Assembly: GCF_038502225.1 (NCBI RefSeq)
Contig: NC_091298.1
Coordinates: 38,120,140-38,184,139 of the forward strand
Direction of reading: 5' to 3'
DNA length: 64,000 nucleotides
From: Cherax quadricarinatus
Taxonomy: Eukaryota > Arthropoda > Malacostraca > Decapoda > Parastacidae
Below, piece after piece: positions 10,370 to 19,869 of this stretch. Both the position numbers and the translations under genes were made by a program. The notes beneath the pieces were generated by a model, which was given only the letters and a program-made list of their open reading frames with translations, searched no databases and was not told the origin of the DNA. Each line of letters starts with the position of its first letter. Positions within the stretch are counted from its first letter, which is position 1.

Positions 10370-10929
10370 TGTGAGGGAAAAGTTCAACAGATAGGAGCAG
10401 CGAGCGAGTATATGGTGATGATAGTTTGATTACCGGCTGCTTGTTAAGGTAGGGTCAGTCTAGCTCCTGCTATCCCTCCCTCCCCCCCTTTTCTCCACCC
10501 CGAAAGGTGACGTGTGGGGCTCGGATCAAACAGTAATCACTTGACTCACAGCTCCTAGCACAACTTTAAGTAAAAACCTCTGCTCCTATTCTAGTGGATA
10601 TATTGGTTGAAAGCTCCACTTTTGACCAATAATAAACTTAGTCCTTTCAGTATTAAGTTCCATGTTATGCTTTTAGATAATCACCACTTCTTTTAGGTAT
10701 TGTACTTATCATAGAGAGTGATTTCTTAAGCAGTGGGTAACCTTTGTCTCTTTCCAGCTTGGAATGACAGGATACACATTCATGTTTCAATGTTTCATCT
10801 TTGCATTACTCAATAATAAAGTGCTTATCTTTGGAAATTATTTCTTTTTATATTCATTAATTTTCCTGAGGAGGAGCCAGCCTTGGTAATACTGTCTGAA
10901 GTTGTTACAGGGCTGAGTAAGTCTTCACA
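10370..10929 (+). repeat. 5' LTR with 369-bp internal deletion
   Basis: Starts TGTGAGGGAAAAG and ends GTCTTCACA. It matches the 3' LTR except for small changes and the loss of the segment equivalent to 14541-14909; the join is after GGAATGACAG. A poly(A) signal AATAAA is at 10815-10820. No TATA box was assigned. Confidence 0.88.
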
Positions 10930-10931
10930 AG

Positions 10932-10945
10932 TGGCGACCTTGCCA
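10932..10945 (+). promoter_or_regulatory. Primer binding site
   Basis: TGGCGACCTTGCC lies two bases after the 5' LTR. TGG is the complement of a tRNA CCA end, as expected of the minus-strand primer site. The tRNA was not identified. Confidence 0.7.
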
Positions 10946-11485
10946 GGATCAACTCGACTGAATCAAGATTCACCTCCATCTCGAATCTACCATTGGAACT
11001 TCAATGCCGCATGCGACCAACGGTTACCACCAGCCATGAGTAATCATTCTCTATGGTAGGACTACAGTACAGGTATTTAAAAGATTTGGTGATTGCTATA
11101 GTCTCAATTTATTGTAAGTCAAGTCAAGGCAGGATGTACTAGTTAATTCTGTCACCTTTATTCTTGAGCTTGAAACGATTTGGAGGAATAGACTCTAGGG
11201 ACCCGAGATTTTCCAGTGACAATTTGTTTCATTATTATATCAAGGGAACTGTTGTAGGACACTCTTGATTTGTTGGTGAGAAGATTGGATGGTCAAGGGA
11301 CCCCAGTCTACTGCTGTTTGATCAGAGCCGGCATAGAACCCTCCGTTTTCATTCACACATACTGTTTAATCGAAGCAGGGATCAAACCCTCCGATTTATT
11401 TACAGTTTGAGTGGAGCAGGAATTGAACCCTCCGTTTTCTTTGATATACCCGTTTCATTTTCCTCTGGTAGCTATTCTTGCAAGC

Positions 11486-12674
11486 ATGGAGGAATACCAG
11501 TTTTGGATGAACGCTGGGAGTAAGTTAGGAATAACAGGGAAAAATTTAGAAGCTTTCATTAGTCCTAAGATCCAGGAAAGAATTGAGAGAGAAGAAAGAC
11601 AATTAGAAAGAGAAAGAGAGGATAAAAAGGAGAGAGAGAGAGAATCGAGGGAGAGGAGAAAAAGGAGATCGAGAGAATAGAGAGAGAGGAGAAAAAGGAG
11701 ATCGAGAGAATCGAGAAAGAGGAGAAAAAGGAGAGATCGAATTGAAAGAGAAAATCAAGAAAGAGAGTTAGAAAGGGAAAGAGAGGAGAAAAAGGAGCGT
11801 GATAGACTTGATCGTGAGGAAAGAGCTAAAGTACGTGAGGAACAAGCTAAAATACGTGAGGAACAAGTTAGGTTAAGAGAATTTGAGGAAAGAGTAAAAG
11901 ATAGAGAACATGAGTTAAGAGAAAGAGAAAAAGATTGCGAAGTAGAGAAATCTCGCCTTGAATTAGAAAATAAAAAGTTAACTTTTACACAACAACAATT
12001 AGAGGAATGAGTAATTGAACATCATGCAGCTAGTGCACATATTCCAACACCTAATTTACCTCCCTTCACAAAGGGAGAAGACATAACTTCATACATTATC
12101 AGGTTTGAAAATACCGCTACCCTCTGTGAATGGCCTGCTGACACCTGGGCTACCAGGTTAGGTATGTTATTTTCTGGTACAGCTTTGAATACCTATGCAA
12201 CTTTGTCCCAGGATATTATATGTAATTATAACCTACTTAAGAAGGCAATCTTTAAAGCATACCAAAAAAAACACAAATTCTTATAGGAAAGATTTCAGGT
12301 ATGCCACCTTACAGCCTGGCCAGAACTTTCAACAATTACAGGTAACACTCCTTCGTTTGTTAGACTTTTGGATAGAGAGTTCAGGAATTGATCACAGTTA
12401 TGAATCTCTTAGAGACTTCATGGTTGCTGACCACTTCCTGACAGCTCTTCCCCACCAGATACGAACATTCATTAGAGAACGTAACCTGATTAAAGCTGAG
12501 GAAGTTGCTAAGGCTGCTGACTTGTATGCTGAGGTTCATAATTCCTATAAAGACCTAAAGGGATCGAACCCTAAGAGCAATGGTTCACCTGAACCAAAGG
12601 TTAAGAAGCCTACAGTAGAAGAAGTCACCAGCTATTATACCAACATGTCATCGGTATGGTGGTATCAGACATAA
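11486..12674 (+). pseudogene. Gag-like protein, frameshifted
   Basis: ATG at 11486 opens MEEYQFWMNAGSKLGITGKN, followed by a long E/R/K-rich coiled coil (about 11570-12010) with a duplicated segment near 11650-11745 and internal stops. A capsid-like region follows: NLPPFTKGEDITSYIIRFEN, WPADTWATRLGMLFSG, then ORF 12195-12674 with PGQNFQQLQVTLLRLLDFWI and DHFLTALPHQIRTFIRERNL. That resembles the SCAN-like capsid C-terminal part of Ty3/gypsy Gag. Gag forms the particle that packages element RNA. The frame changes at least three times. Confidence 0.75.
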
Positions 12675-12687
12675 ACGTCCAGATTGT
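12646..12687 (+). pseudogene. Gag zinc knuckle with a lost cysteine
   Basis: In the frame next to the Gag ORF end, CHRYGGIRHKRPDC fits C-x2-C-x4-H-x4-C except that the second cysteine is tyrosine (TAT for TGT). The zinc knuckle binds element RNA; this change should cripple it. A frameshift separates it from the capsid part. Confidence 0.65.
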
Positions 12688-12689
12688 CC

Positions 12690-12985
12690 TTCCAAGAAAA
12701 TAGAGAAAATTGGTAGATGTTTTGTTGATGGTAATGACCAGGCACCCTTCTGTACAGGAACAGTTAATGGTATAAAAGTCTCAGACATATTACGTGACAC
12801 TGGATGTACGTGCATCGTAATTTCGGACAAACTGTTCCTTTTCTTTAAAACCTCTCGTGTGTCCTCTATTCTTTCAGATTACTTGGGTCGTGAAAATACT
12901 TTCCCTACAATACGTTGTTACTTGAAAACTAAATGGTTCACCGGTTGGACTAATGGATACTAGCCCCAGTTACTTGTTCTATAAT
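12690..12985 (+). pseudogene. Aspartic protease region
   Basis: Continues from the zinc knuckle: CFVDGNDQAPFCTGTVNG, then ILRDTGCTCIVISDKLF. DTG at 12796-12804 is the active-site triad of retroviral-type aspartic proteases, which cleave the polyprotein. The flap and C-terminal part follow as YLGREN...TKWFTGW and stop at 12959-12961. Confidence 0.75.
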
Positions 12986-12986
12986 A

Positions 12987-13781
12987 GTGGGTAATGTTAA
13001 AGGTGCCATTCTTCCTTCGGAGGCCGATCTTTCGTCACCATCCGTGGACCCAAGTTTTCCAGCTCCTCTTCCTTGCAAGTTAAATAAGCCTCTTAACAAT
13101 TCCACACCAGAAGCTGCATTGTTTCATACTGTTCATTTGGGGGTAGAAACAGATGATACTGTTCTCGTTAGTGAGGTAGCAGGATCACCTGTCCACTCGT
13201 CAGGTGAAAGTAAGGGTATTGCCTCCGGCCCTCTCAATGTCTTGACTACGGCTCAAACCATAACCCCAGCTTCTCCTACCTCTTCTTCTCCCACCGTAAG
13301 TCCTTTTATTTTCCCAGATTCTATGTCCAAGGATGACTTTGTCAGTTTACAGCGCGATTGCCCTTCACTTCGGGATTGTCATATTCAAGCTTTTAACAAC
13401 AAAGTTATCCATGGGAGATACGTATCTCGTAAGTTTGAATATATTAATGGTATCTTATTTAAATCTGTATTTAAATCTCATTCTTCAGCGATAGATTATT
13501 CCCTCCTTGTTCCTAAACCATGTCGAAAGATTGTTCTTCAAATGGCTCATGATTTGCCAGTGACCAAACACTTGGCCCATCGTAAGACGTGGCATAAACT
13601 CAAGCACACTTATTTTTGGCCAAGCATGTACTTACAGGTTACAAAAAAGTATATTTCTTGCAATAGGTGTCAGGTGCTTACTGCACAAAATACACACACT
13701 CCAAGTTCCTGTATATTTATTAAATCTGAAACTTCCCTCCTGCAGAAACGAGATACTCCACCATTCAAAATGGATGTTTAG
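12987..13781 (+). pseudogene. Linker plus integrase zinc-binding domain
   Basis: A 264-codon ORF. The first half is a Ser/Pro/Thr-rich linker. From about residue 110 it reads FVSLQRDCPSLRDCHIQAF, then the HHCC domain: AHDLPVTKHLAHRKTWHKL, TYFWPSMYLQVTKKYISC, NRCQVLT. Two histidines and the C-x2-C pair are in place. The domain lies directly after protease and before RNase H, unlike ordinary gypsy elements. The end (about 13740 onward) runs out of frame into RNase H. Confidence 0.8.
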
Positions 13782-13996
13782 CCCTTGTGTGGGGTATCTC
13801 CAAACTTAAATTTTATTTACTGGGAAAAGAATTTATTTTAGAGACGGATCACAAACCTTTGATATACCTAGAAACTTTTAAGGGAACCAACAGTCGCCTC
13901 TTGAGGTGGACATTGGCACTCCAAGCTTTCAAGTTTCATATTGTGTTTATCAATGGTTCATCCAATTATTTCTCTGACTGGTTAATTAAGTCGTGA
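13755..13996 (+). pseudogene. RNase H end of reverse transcriptase
   Basis: Reads YSTIQNGCLALVWGISKLKF, then FILETDHKPLIYLETF, LRWTLALQAFKFHIVFINGS, NYFSDWLIKS, then TGA. This is the C-terminal RNase H of a gypsy RT, and it is the last domain before the polypurine tract. Everything between the integrase zinc finger and this point (integrase core, RT palm and fingers) is absent, giving a sharp junction near 13740-13755. Confidence 0.8.
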
Positions 13997-14090
13997 CAGT
14001 CAGTAGAAGATTTGGTGCCTTACGCGACTTTCACGTGTTAGAACTTTTTCCTCGCCTATTCTTCTTATACTCCTTGACTATAAGTCTTGG

Positions 14091-14100
14091 TATGGGGGAG
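14091..14100 (+). promoter_or_regulatory. Polypurine tract
   Basis: tatgggggag precedes the 3' LTR region and is the likely plus-strand primer. Normally it abuts the LTR directly; here 49 bp of other sequence intervene. Confidence 0.55.
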
Positions 14101-14149
14101 TAACAGACGGGTACCTCTTATATTCTGGGTGAACAGGAACATCAGGTGT
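14101..14149 (+). repeat. 49-bp copy of the element's left flank
   Basis: Identical to 10321-10369, the host SINE-tail unit just left of the 5' LTR, including GGTGT. It lies between the polypurine tract and the 3' LTR. Confidence 0.9.
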
Positions 14150-15064
14150 TGTGAGGGAAAAGTTCAACAGATAGGAGCAGCGAGCGAGTAAGTGGTGACG
14201 ATAGTTTGATTGCCGGCTGCTTATTAAGGTAGGGTCAGTCTAGCTCCCGCTATCCCCTCCCCCCCTTTTCTCCACCCCGAAAGGTGACGTGTGGGGCTCG
14301 GACCAAACAGTAATCACTTGACTCACAGCTCCCAGCACAACTGTAAGTAAAAACCTCTGCTCCTATTCTAGTGGATATATTGGTTGAAAGCTTCACTTTT
14401 GACCAATAATAAACTTAGTCCTTTAAGTTCCATGTTATGCTTTTAGATAATCACCATTTCTTTTAAGTATGGTACTTATCATGGAGAGTGATTTCTTAAG
14501 CAGTGGGTAACCTTTGTCTCTTCCCAGCTTGGAATGACAGCTCGGGTCATCTGCCAACCAAAGAAACATGTTGAAGGAGACGGACTGCAAACAGGTCCTG
14601 AGACGTCACTTTTTGATCTACCTACCTGATTAATTGCAGACAGCAGCAGGCAACTACCCTTCATCTTTGCAGTGGTGAAGAACCTGCGTTCCTGTCATCT
14701 GGACAGACTGTTCAAGGCTATAGACTCTGTGAAGAACTAGTTGTTGTGTTGTCACTCAACACCTGTGACCCCCCCCCTTCCATCAGTAACTGCTACAATT
14801 TCTACAAGACTGTGTCAACCTCAACCAGACATCCCAGTATAACTGTACATATTAGCCTTGAATTCAAATGATATTTTTCCATTTCATTTTTCACTTTTCT
14901 TTAAAGTAGGATACACCTTCATGTTTCTATGTTTTATCTTTGCATTACTCAGTAATAAAGTTTTTATCTTTGCGATTTCTTTTTCTATTCATTAATTTTC
15001 CTGAGGAGGAGCCAGCCTTGGTAATACTGTCTGAAGTTGTTACAGGGCTGAGTAAGTCTTCACA
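14150..15064 (+). repeat. 3' LTR, full-length form
   Basis: 915 bp, TGTGAGGG...GTCTTCACA, with AATAAA at 14954-14959. Carries the central segment 14541-14909 that the 5' LTR has lost and that the solo LTR at 28637 also has in related form. Followed by GGTGT at 15065-15069. Confidence 0.88.
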
Positions 15065-15262
15065 GGTGTGAATATACTACAATGAAGGCAGCTCTTTACT
15101 GCCAGGTGAACAAGGGCTGCAAATATAAAGGAAATAACACCCAGGTTCCTCGTTACTACTAGATAAGCAAGGGCAGCAGGTGTAAAGATACTAATTAGCA
15201 CCTAGGTACCTTTCCCTTATTAGGTAAACAAAGGCAGCAGGTGTAAGGTGACTTATATCGAG
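15065..15262 (+). repeat. SINE-tail array, right part
   Basis: Three or so diverged units (ggtgaacaagggctgc, acacccaggttcctcgtta, gcacctaggtacctttc) continuing the array interrupted by the LTR element. Confidence 0.65.
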
Positions 15263-15522
15263 GATTCAATTTACCTTTTATTATTTGTATATTTGTGTAG
15301 AATTGATGCAGTTTTTACTCAAGTAATAAGTAGATATAAGAAGTGGATATAAGATTTTAAAACAGAATATAATATAATATAATATTTATAATATTTACAT
15401 TCAACATACCAGAACATACAACACAACAAAATCTTGACAGCAAAATAGTTATTCGTTAAATTCGGAGCAAAACGCTGTAATTTACATTTTTTATTAATTA
15501 TTTTACTAACACACCGACCGTC
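15263..15522. other. AT-rich spacer
   Basis: Includes a short (aatat)n run near 15363-15385. No gene. Confidence 0.4.
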
Positions 15523-16370
15523 TCACATTAAGGCAGGGTGGCCCGAAAAAGGAAAACTTTCACCAACATTCATTCCATTGCTTTCTTGCCAGAGGCGCGC
15601 TACACTACAGTTATAAAACTGCAACATTAATACCCCTCCATGAGAGTACAGGCACTGTACTTCCCATCTCCAAGACTGAAGTCCAATCTGCCGATTTTCC
15701 TCAATCCTTTCATTAATATTACTTCGCTCACACTCCAACAGCACATCAAGCCCTAAAAACCATTTGTCTCCATTCGCTCTTATCTAACATGCTTACGCAT
15801 GCTTGCTGTAAGTCCAATCCCCCTCGCACAAAAAACCTCCTTTACCTCCTCCCTCCAACCTTTCCTCTACCCCGCCTTCCCTCTACTGCAGATTTATATA
15901 CACCCTAAGACATTCTATTTTGTTCCAGCCTCTCTATATGTCCGAACCACTTTCAACAACCCCTCCCCAGCCCTCTGGATAATAGTTTTGTTCATCCCGC
16001 ACCTTCTCACCACCCATGCTTCACACCCATATAAGAGCGGTGGTATAGCTTTACTTTTATACATTCCCTTCTTTGCTTCCATAGACGAAGTTTTTTTGTC
16101 TCCACAGACTCCTAAATGCACCACTCACCTTTTTCTCCTCATCAATTCTATGATTCACCTCATCTTTCATACACTCATCTGGTAACACTTCCACTCCTAA
16201 ATATCTGACTACATTCACCTCCTCCATACTCTCTCCCTCCAATCTGATATCCAATCTTTCATTACCTAATTTTTCTTTGTTATCCTCATCACCTTACTCT
16301 TTCCTATACTCACTTTTAATTTTCTTTTACATACCCTACCAAACTCGTGTAACAACCTCTGTAATGAGTC
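15523..16370 (-). mobile_element. LINE L-A, copy 2 (3' part)
   Basis: On the minus strand: NERLDIRLEGESMEEVNVV-like text, RYLGVEV, KNFVYGSKEGNV, LLYGCEAWVV, TIIQRAGEGLLKVV, then the 3' UTR with cgggccaccctgcctta at its end (15523-15548). Only the region downstream of the RT palm remains, in two or three frames. Confidence 0.8.
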
Positions 16371-16665
16371 ACGAAATCGTAATGACACGATTGCAAACAA
16401 ACCATACCACGGGCGGGATTTGAACCCGCGGTCAGAGAGTCTCAAAACTCCAGACCGTCGCGTTAGCCACTGGACCAGCTAGCCACAATAAGATTCGTCC
16501 AACTAGGTATATTTCTACACCATAGGAAGGTTAGCATAGGCACCACTGTGACCAAAAATGCAAGTTTTTACAGACGAATCTCCAGCTAGCGTGGCCGTGA
16601 CGAGCTCTAGCTCAAATCCCTTCACTGCCGTCAACATGACTCACGAACTCGTAATGACACGATTT
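16369..16665 (-). repeat. tRNA-like element with terminal direct repeats
   Basis: The minus strand 16486-16407 folds like a tRNA with A-box TGGTCCAGTGG and B-box GGTTCAAATCC. The anticodon loop is irregular and no CCA follows. A 27-bp motif, gtcacgaaatcgtaatgaca then cgatt, flanks it on both sides (from 16369 and near 16640). Two relatives occur as inverted repeats at 21830-22115 and 58749-59065. Probably a retroposed tRNA-derived repeat, not a working tRNA gene. Confidence 0.6.
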
Positions 16666-16891
16666 ACACAATAGTAATAATTACTTTATTTACATCTTCT
16701 GGTACTTTTTTTTTTTACACCTGCTCATTTTTCATGTGATATCTTCATGTTCTGTTGTCAGCTCAGTACAAAAACCAGAACAGATCTTGTCTTTCCTGAC
16801 TGCAACAGAAGCGTGTGAACTCTTCGTAAGTAAAAGTGCCCTGTTGTGGGTAAGGGATAATGGATCCAAGGAACTGGAGTCATTGCCAGGT
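16666..16891. other. Short spacer
   Basis: Contains a T-run at 16709-16717 and two small minus-strand ORFs without recognisable content. Confidence 0.3.
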
Positions 16892-16936
16892 GAAACTGCT
16901 TTTGTAGATTGAGACACTTATGCAACATATGAGAAT

Positions 16937-16987
16937 CTTTGTTCAGGAAACGTTTCGCCACACAGTGGCTTCATCAGTCCAATACAA
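16937..16987 (-). ncRNA. Hammerhead-ribozyme-like motif (left arm)
   Basis: Minus-strand mirror of the motif at 17217-17266: CTGATGA core (plus-strand tcatcag 16971-16977), hairpin GCCAC-TGT-GTGGC, then GAAAC and GTTTCC. The distal part differs by one base (gttcagg instead of attcagg on the plus strand). Confidence 0.55.
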
Positions 16988-17216
16988 AGCAGAAGGTGTA
17001 AGGAGAGGAGGAGTTTGAGGTAATCAGTCCCTCAGCCTGGAGTCGATGTGTTCAGTCCATCAATCTTGTAGAATGTACAGCATAGGGCCGTAGACTTATA
17101 TAAGCCACGTCTACGGCCCTATGCTGTACATTCTACAAGATTGATGGACTGAACACATCGACTCCAGGCTGAGGGACTGATTGCCTCAAACTCCTCCTCT
17201 CCTTACACCTTCTGCT

Positions 17217-17268
17217 TTGTATTGGACTGATGAAGCCACTGTGTGGCGAAACGTTTCCTGAATAAAGA
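17217..17268 (+). ncRNA. Hammerhead-ribozyme-like motif (right arm)
   Basis: Core CTGATGA at 17227-17233, then A, then stem II GCCAC (17235-17239) / GTGGC (17243-17247) with loop TGT, then GAA at 17248-17250, A15.1-C15.2 and G16.2-T16.1 at 17251-17254, then T and TCC. Stem I pairs GGA (17224-17226) with TCC (17256-17258) and, beyond an internal loop (T / TGA), TAT with ATA. This matches a minimal type-I hammerhead with an almost absent stem III. Departures: one extra A between the core and stem II, and no loop on stem III, so activity would need dimerisation or may be lost. Confidence 0.55.
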
Positions 17269-17340
17269 TTCCCATATGTTGCATAAGTGTCTCAATGTTC
17301 AACTTGTCGTTTTTTCAAACCATTCATCGAAACTGCTTTT

Positions 17341-18420
17341 CTTCCATCCACGGGCGCTAAGTACTCCAAAAAGTTTAGCACTTTCCTCTTATTAAAGTAA
17401 GATAAAACTTTAAATTTTTGCATTAATTTGTTTCGATGCATTAACATGTTCTTTAAACGCAGATGACACGAGAAAAGAATATTTTCTAAGGCATGTCAGG
17501 TGTATTTGCCAATGATCAGTATCTTCTGCTCTAATAAACTTTCTAAGTAAAAAAAAAACTGAGCTCTCTTCCAATTGTAAACGGAATGGAATTGCTTTCA
17601 AATGCTTCAAGCATTTCTGTTGCTCCTCACTTCCACCACCAGCAACACACTATTTGCTTTGCCTTATCCTCTCCCTCTTCAGTCTCCTTGCTTCTTAGTG
17701 CATTTATTGTAAAATTCTCCCTTCTTAATACACTGACCCATCCTCTACATACTTTTTTCACGTATAAAATGTCTTTGTGTGTTATCCTGTTTCCTTTTCA
17801 GTTCGTTATTTTTAACAAGTGCACTTAGAATATCCAGTGGCCCATGAGGTTAACAGTAATTTCCGTACGTAAAAGCTGCTTGTCGCCTGTACTAGGGTTC
17901 CTTTCTGTTCCCTGAAGAGGAACCAGGAATAAATCACCGTTTCTCATACATGTTTCCCTGAAGAGGAACCAGGAATAAACCAGGGTTTGTCATACATGTG
18001 TTTTGTTAAGATGTATCACCCACTTGGCAAGTGAGAAGATTTAAGGCGCAGTTCTCTTCATGGTGAAACTCCTTATTTACGGTATTCAGAAACACCGTAA
18101 TAATAAAATGTTAACAAAGTTTATAAACAGACAACTATTGCCCCACTACAAATTTATTCGACGTAAGACGGGGTTTTCCTTATTCTAAGCACTAAAGAAA
18201 AGGTTCAGCAACCGCTGTACTCTGACACATTTGCCAAACTCAATAACACTGACTTTTTTATCCTTTTCCTCTGAACTCCTCCAGGTCAGCTGCATTGCCA
18301 TTGTAACACGTCACATCAGCCTCATGAGAGATTACAGTCAGTCAGAACTGGTTGCAGGAACTCAACAGTGTGAACGGGTGACTGACAGCCGTTAGGCTTT
18401 TAAACTTCGTAGTTCTTCAA
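17341..18420. other. No gene; small tandem duplication
   Basis: Mostly AT-rich unique DNA. A 47-49 bp unit (ttccctgaagaggaaccagg...) is duplicated in tandem at about 17903-17999. ORFs here are short and without domains. Confidence 0.4.
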
Positions 18421-18480
18421 CAACTCGGCCAGGCCACGGGGGCGGTAACCCCCGAAATCCTCTCCAGGTATACCCATAGA
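18421..18480 (+). repeat. CR1-A 3'-end fragment
   Basis: ggccacgggggcggtaaccc then ccgaaat...ctctccaggta matches the 3' end of the CR1-A copies at 10190-10243 and 22770-22825. Confidence 0.65.
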
Positions 18481-18504
18481 ACTTCAGTCTCTAAGGAGGG
18501 AAGT

Positions 18505-18650
18505 TATTACTCTCTCTAATATCCATAAAAGACACCAATATAGATATTGGCTTAAGCGGGTGGGTGAATTGGACTTGCCTCGCATGGGCGAGTAGGCCAG
18601 TTGCAGTGCTACTTCTTTCTTATGTTCTTTCTTTTGTCAGATATAGCAAG
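18505..18650 (+). repeat. Probable 3' end of another LINE family
   Basis: ggtgggtgaattggacttgc, then ctcgcatgggcgagtaggcc, ending in ttctttcttatgttctttct. The short-period ttctt-type tail resembles LINE 3' ends. No second copy in the window. Confidence 0.4.
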
Positions 18651-18986
18651 TGAATCAGTCAGAATCCCGCTCGTTTCTGGAAAAAAACTGCTAATTGCTT
18701 GGCACGAGATCGGAACTAACTTAATTCCTACACGTAACATATTATTACTGCAATAAGGACGACGAAGAAACAGCTGTTAATGTCGATGGTCTTCAAGATG
18801 TAGCAGATCGTGTGGTCTTTGTGTGGGGAAAGATCTGACACATCACCAGCAGCAACAGGTTTAATAACCATCATTACAGTTTGGTTAAGCAGTGGAAGGA
18901 GACAAATATAGAAAAATTTTCACTCTCTTCCAATATAGACATGACTTATCTTACGGAGGACGACTCTCTTACCATACTCATCACAC

Positions 18987-19676
18987 TTCAGAAGAGGCAG
19001 GGGAGTTCCCACCTTCAAACATTACACTTTAGGAGAGGCAGGGGAGTTCCCACCTACAAACATTACACTTCAGAAGAGGCAGGGGAGTTCCCACCTTCAA
19101 ACATTACACTTTAGGAGAGGCAGGGGAGTTCCCACCTACAAACATTACACTTCAGAAGAGGCAGGGGAGTTCCCACCTGCAAACATTACACTTCAGAAGA
19201 GGCAGGAGAGTTCCCACCTGCAAACATCACACTTCAGAAGAGACAGGGGAGTTCCCACCTGCAAACATCACACTTCAGAAAAGGCAGGGAAGTACCCACC
19301 TGCAAACAACATAGTTCAGAAGAGGCAGGGGAGTTCCCATCTACAAACATTACATTTCAGAAGAGGCAGGGAAGTACCCACCTGCAAACATCACACTTCA
19401 GAGAAGGCAGAGAAGTACCCACCTGCAAACATCACACTTCAGAGGAGGCAGGGAAGTATCCACCTGCAAACATCACACTTCAGAAGAGGCAGGGAAGTAC
19501 CCACCTGCAAACATCACACTTCAGAAGAGGCAGGGAAGTACCCACCTGCAAACATCACACTTCAGAGGAGGCAGGGAAGTACCCACTTACAAACATCACA
19601 CTTCAGAAGAGGCAGGGAAGTACCCACCTGCAAACATCACACTTCAGAAGAGGCAGGGAAGTACCCACCTGCAAAC
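18987..19676 (+). repeat. 41-bp minisatellite, about 17 copies
   Basis: Unit acttcagaagaggcaggga, agtacccacctgcaaacatc ac. The left part prefers ggggagttcccacct, the right part gggaagtacccacct, so variants are spatially sorted. There are no spacers of unrelated sequence. Confidence 0.9.
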
Positions 19677-19789
19677 TAACAATTATCGTTACTTAATATT
19701 TATAATACTACGGATAACTAAATTGCAATGAACACTTGTCAGTGCTCGTTACTAACCCACACGGAGGCAGAAACTCGGAAGATTAACTG

Positions 19790-19830
19790 ATCTGTATATT
19801 TCGATCCCCTTCTGGGATCATCTTCATGGA
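19790..19830 (-). ncRNA. Stem plus GAAAT motif (degenerate relative of hammerhead-like motifs)
   Basis: Minus strand: GAAGATGATCCCAGAAGGGG then ATCGAAATATACAG. A GATCCC/GGGATC-type stem is followed by GAAAT, parallel in layout to the motifs at 17227 and 23940. No CTGATGA core; identity as a relative is an inference. Confidence 0.3.
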
Positions 19831-19869
19831 ACTTCTCCCTACAGTGTTTAAAGCAACCGAGATGATCAG

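Larger units (their letters stand above)
10370..15064 (+). mobile_element. LTR retrotransposon with GGTGT target duplication
   Basis: Two related LTRs (10370-10929 and 14150-15064) flank a PBS, Gag, zinc knuckle, protease, integrase zinc finger, RNase H and polypurine tract. GGTGT at 10365-10369 and 15065-15069 is a perfect 5-bp target duplication. LTR ends are TGTGA...TCACA. The integrase core and RT are missing. A solo LTR of the same family sits at 28637-29708. Domain order is discussed in the findings. Confidence 0.9.
16904..17328 (+). mobile_element. Palindromic retroposon 1 with hammerhead-like motifs
   Basis: Arms 16908-17095 and 17109-17295 are nearly perfect inverted repeats around a 13-base loop. 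The right end adds ttcaacttgtcgttttttca, then aaccattcatc. gaaactgctttt at 16892-16903 and 17329-17340 is a perfect 12-bp target duplication. Each arm carries a hammerhead-like motif. No ORF of substance. Family members: 23422-24040 and, older, 56617-56794. Confidence 0.88.

Noticed and set aside
16407..16486. Functional tRNA gene on the minus strand
   Set aside because: A and B boxes are good, but the anticodon loop is irregular, relatives occur as repeats, and the surroundings are mobile DNA.
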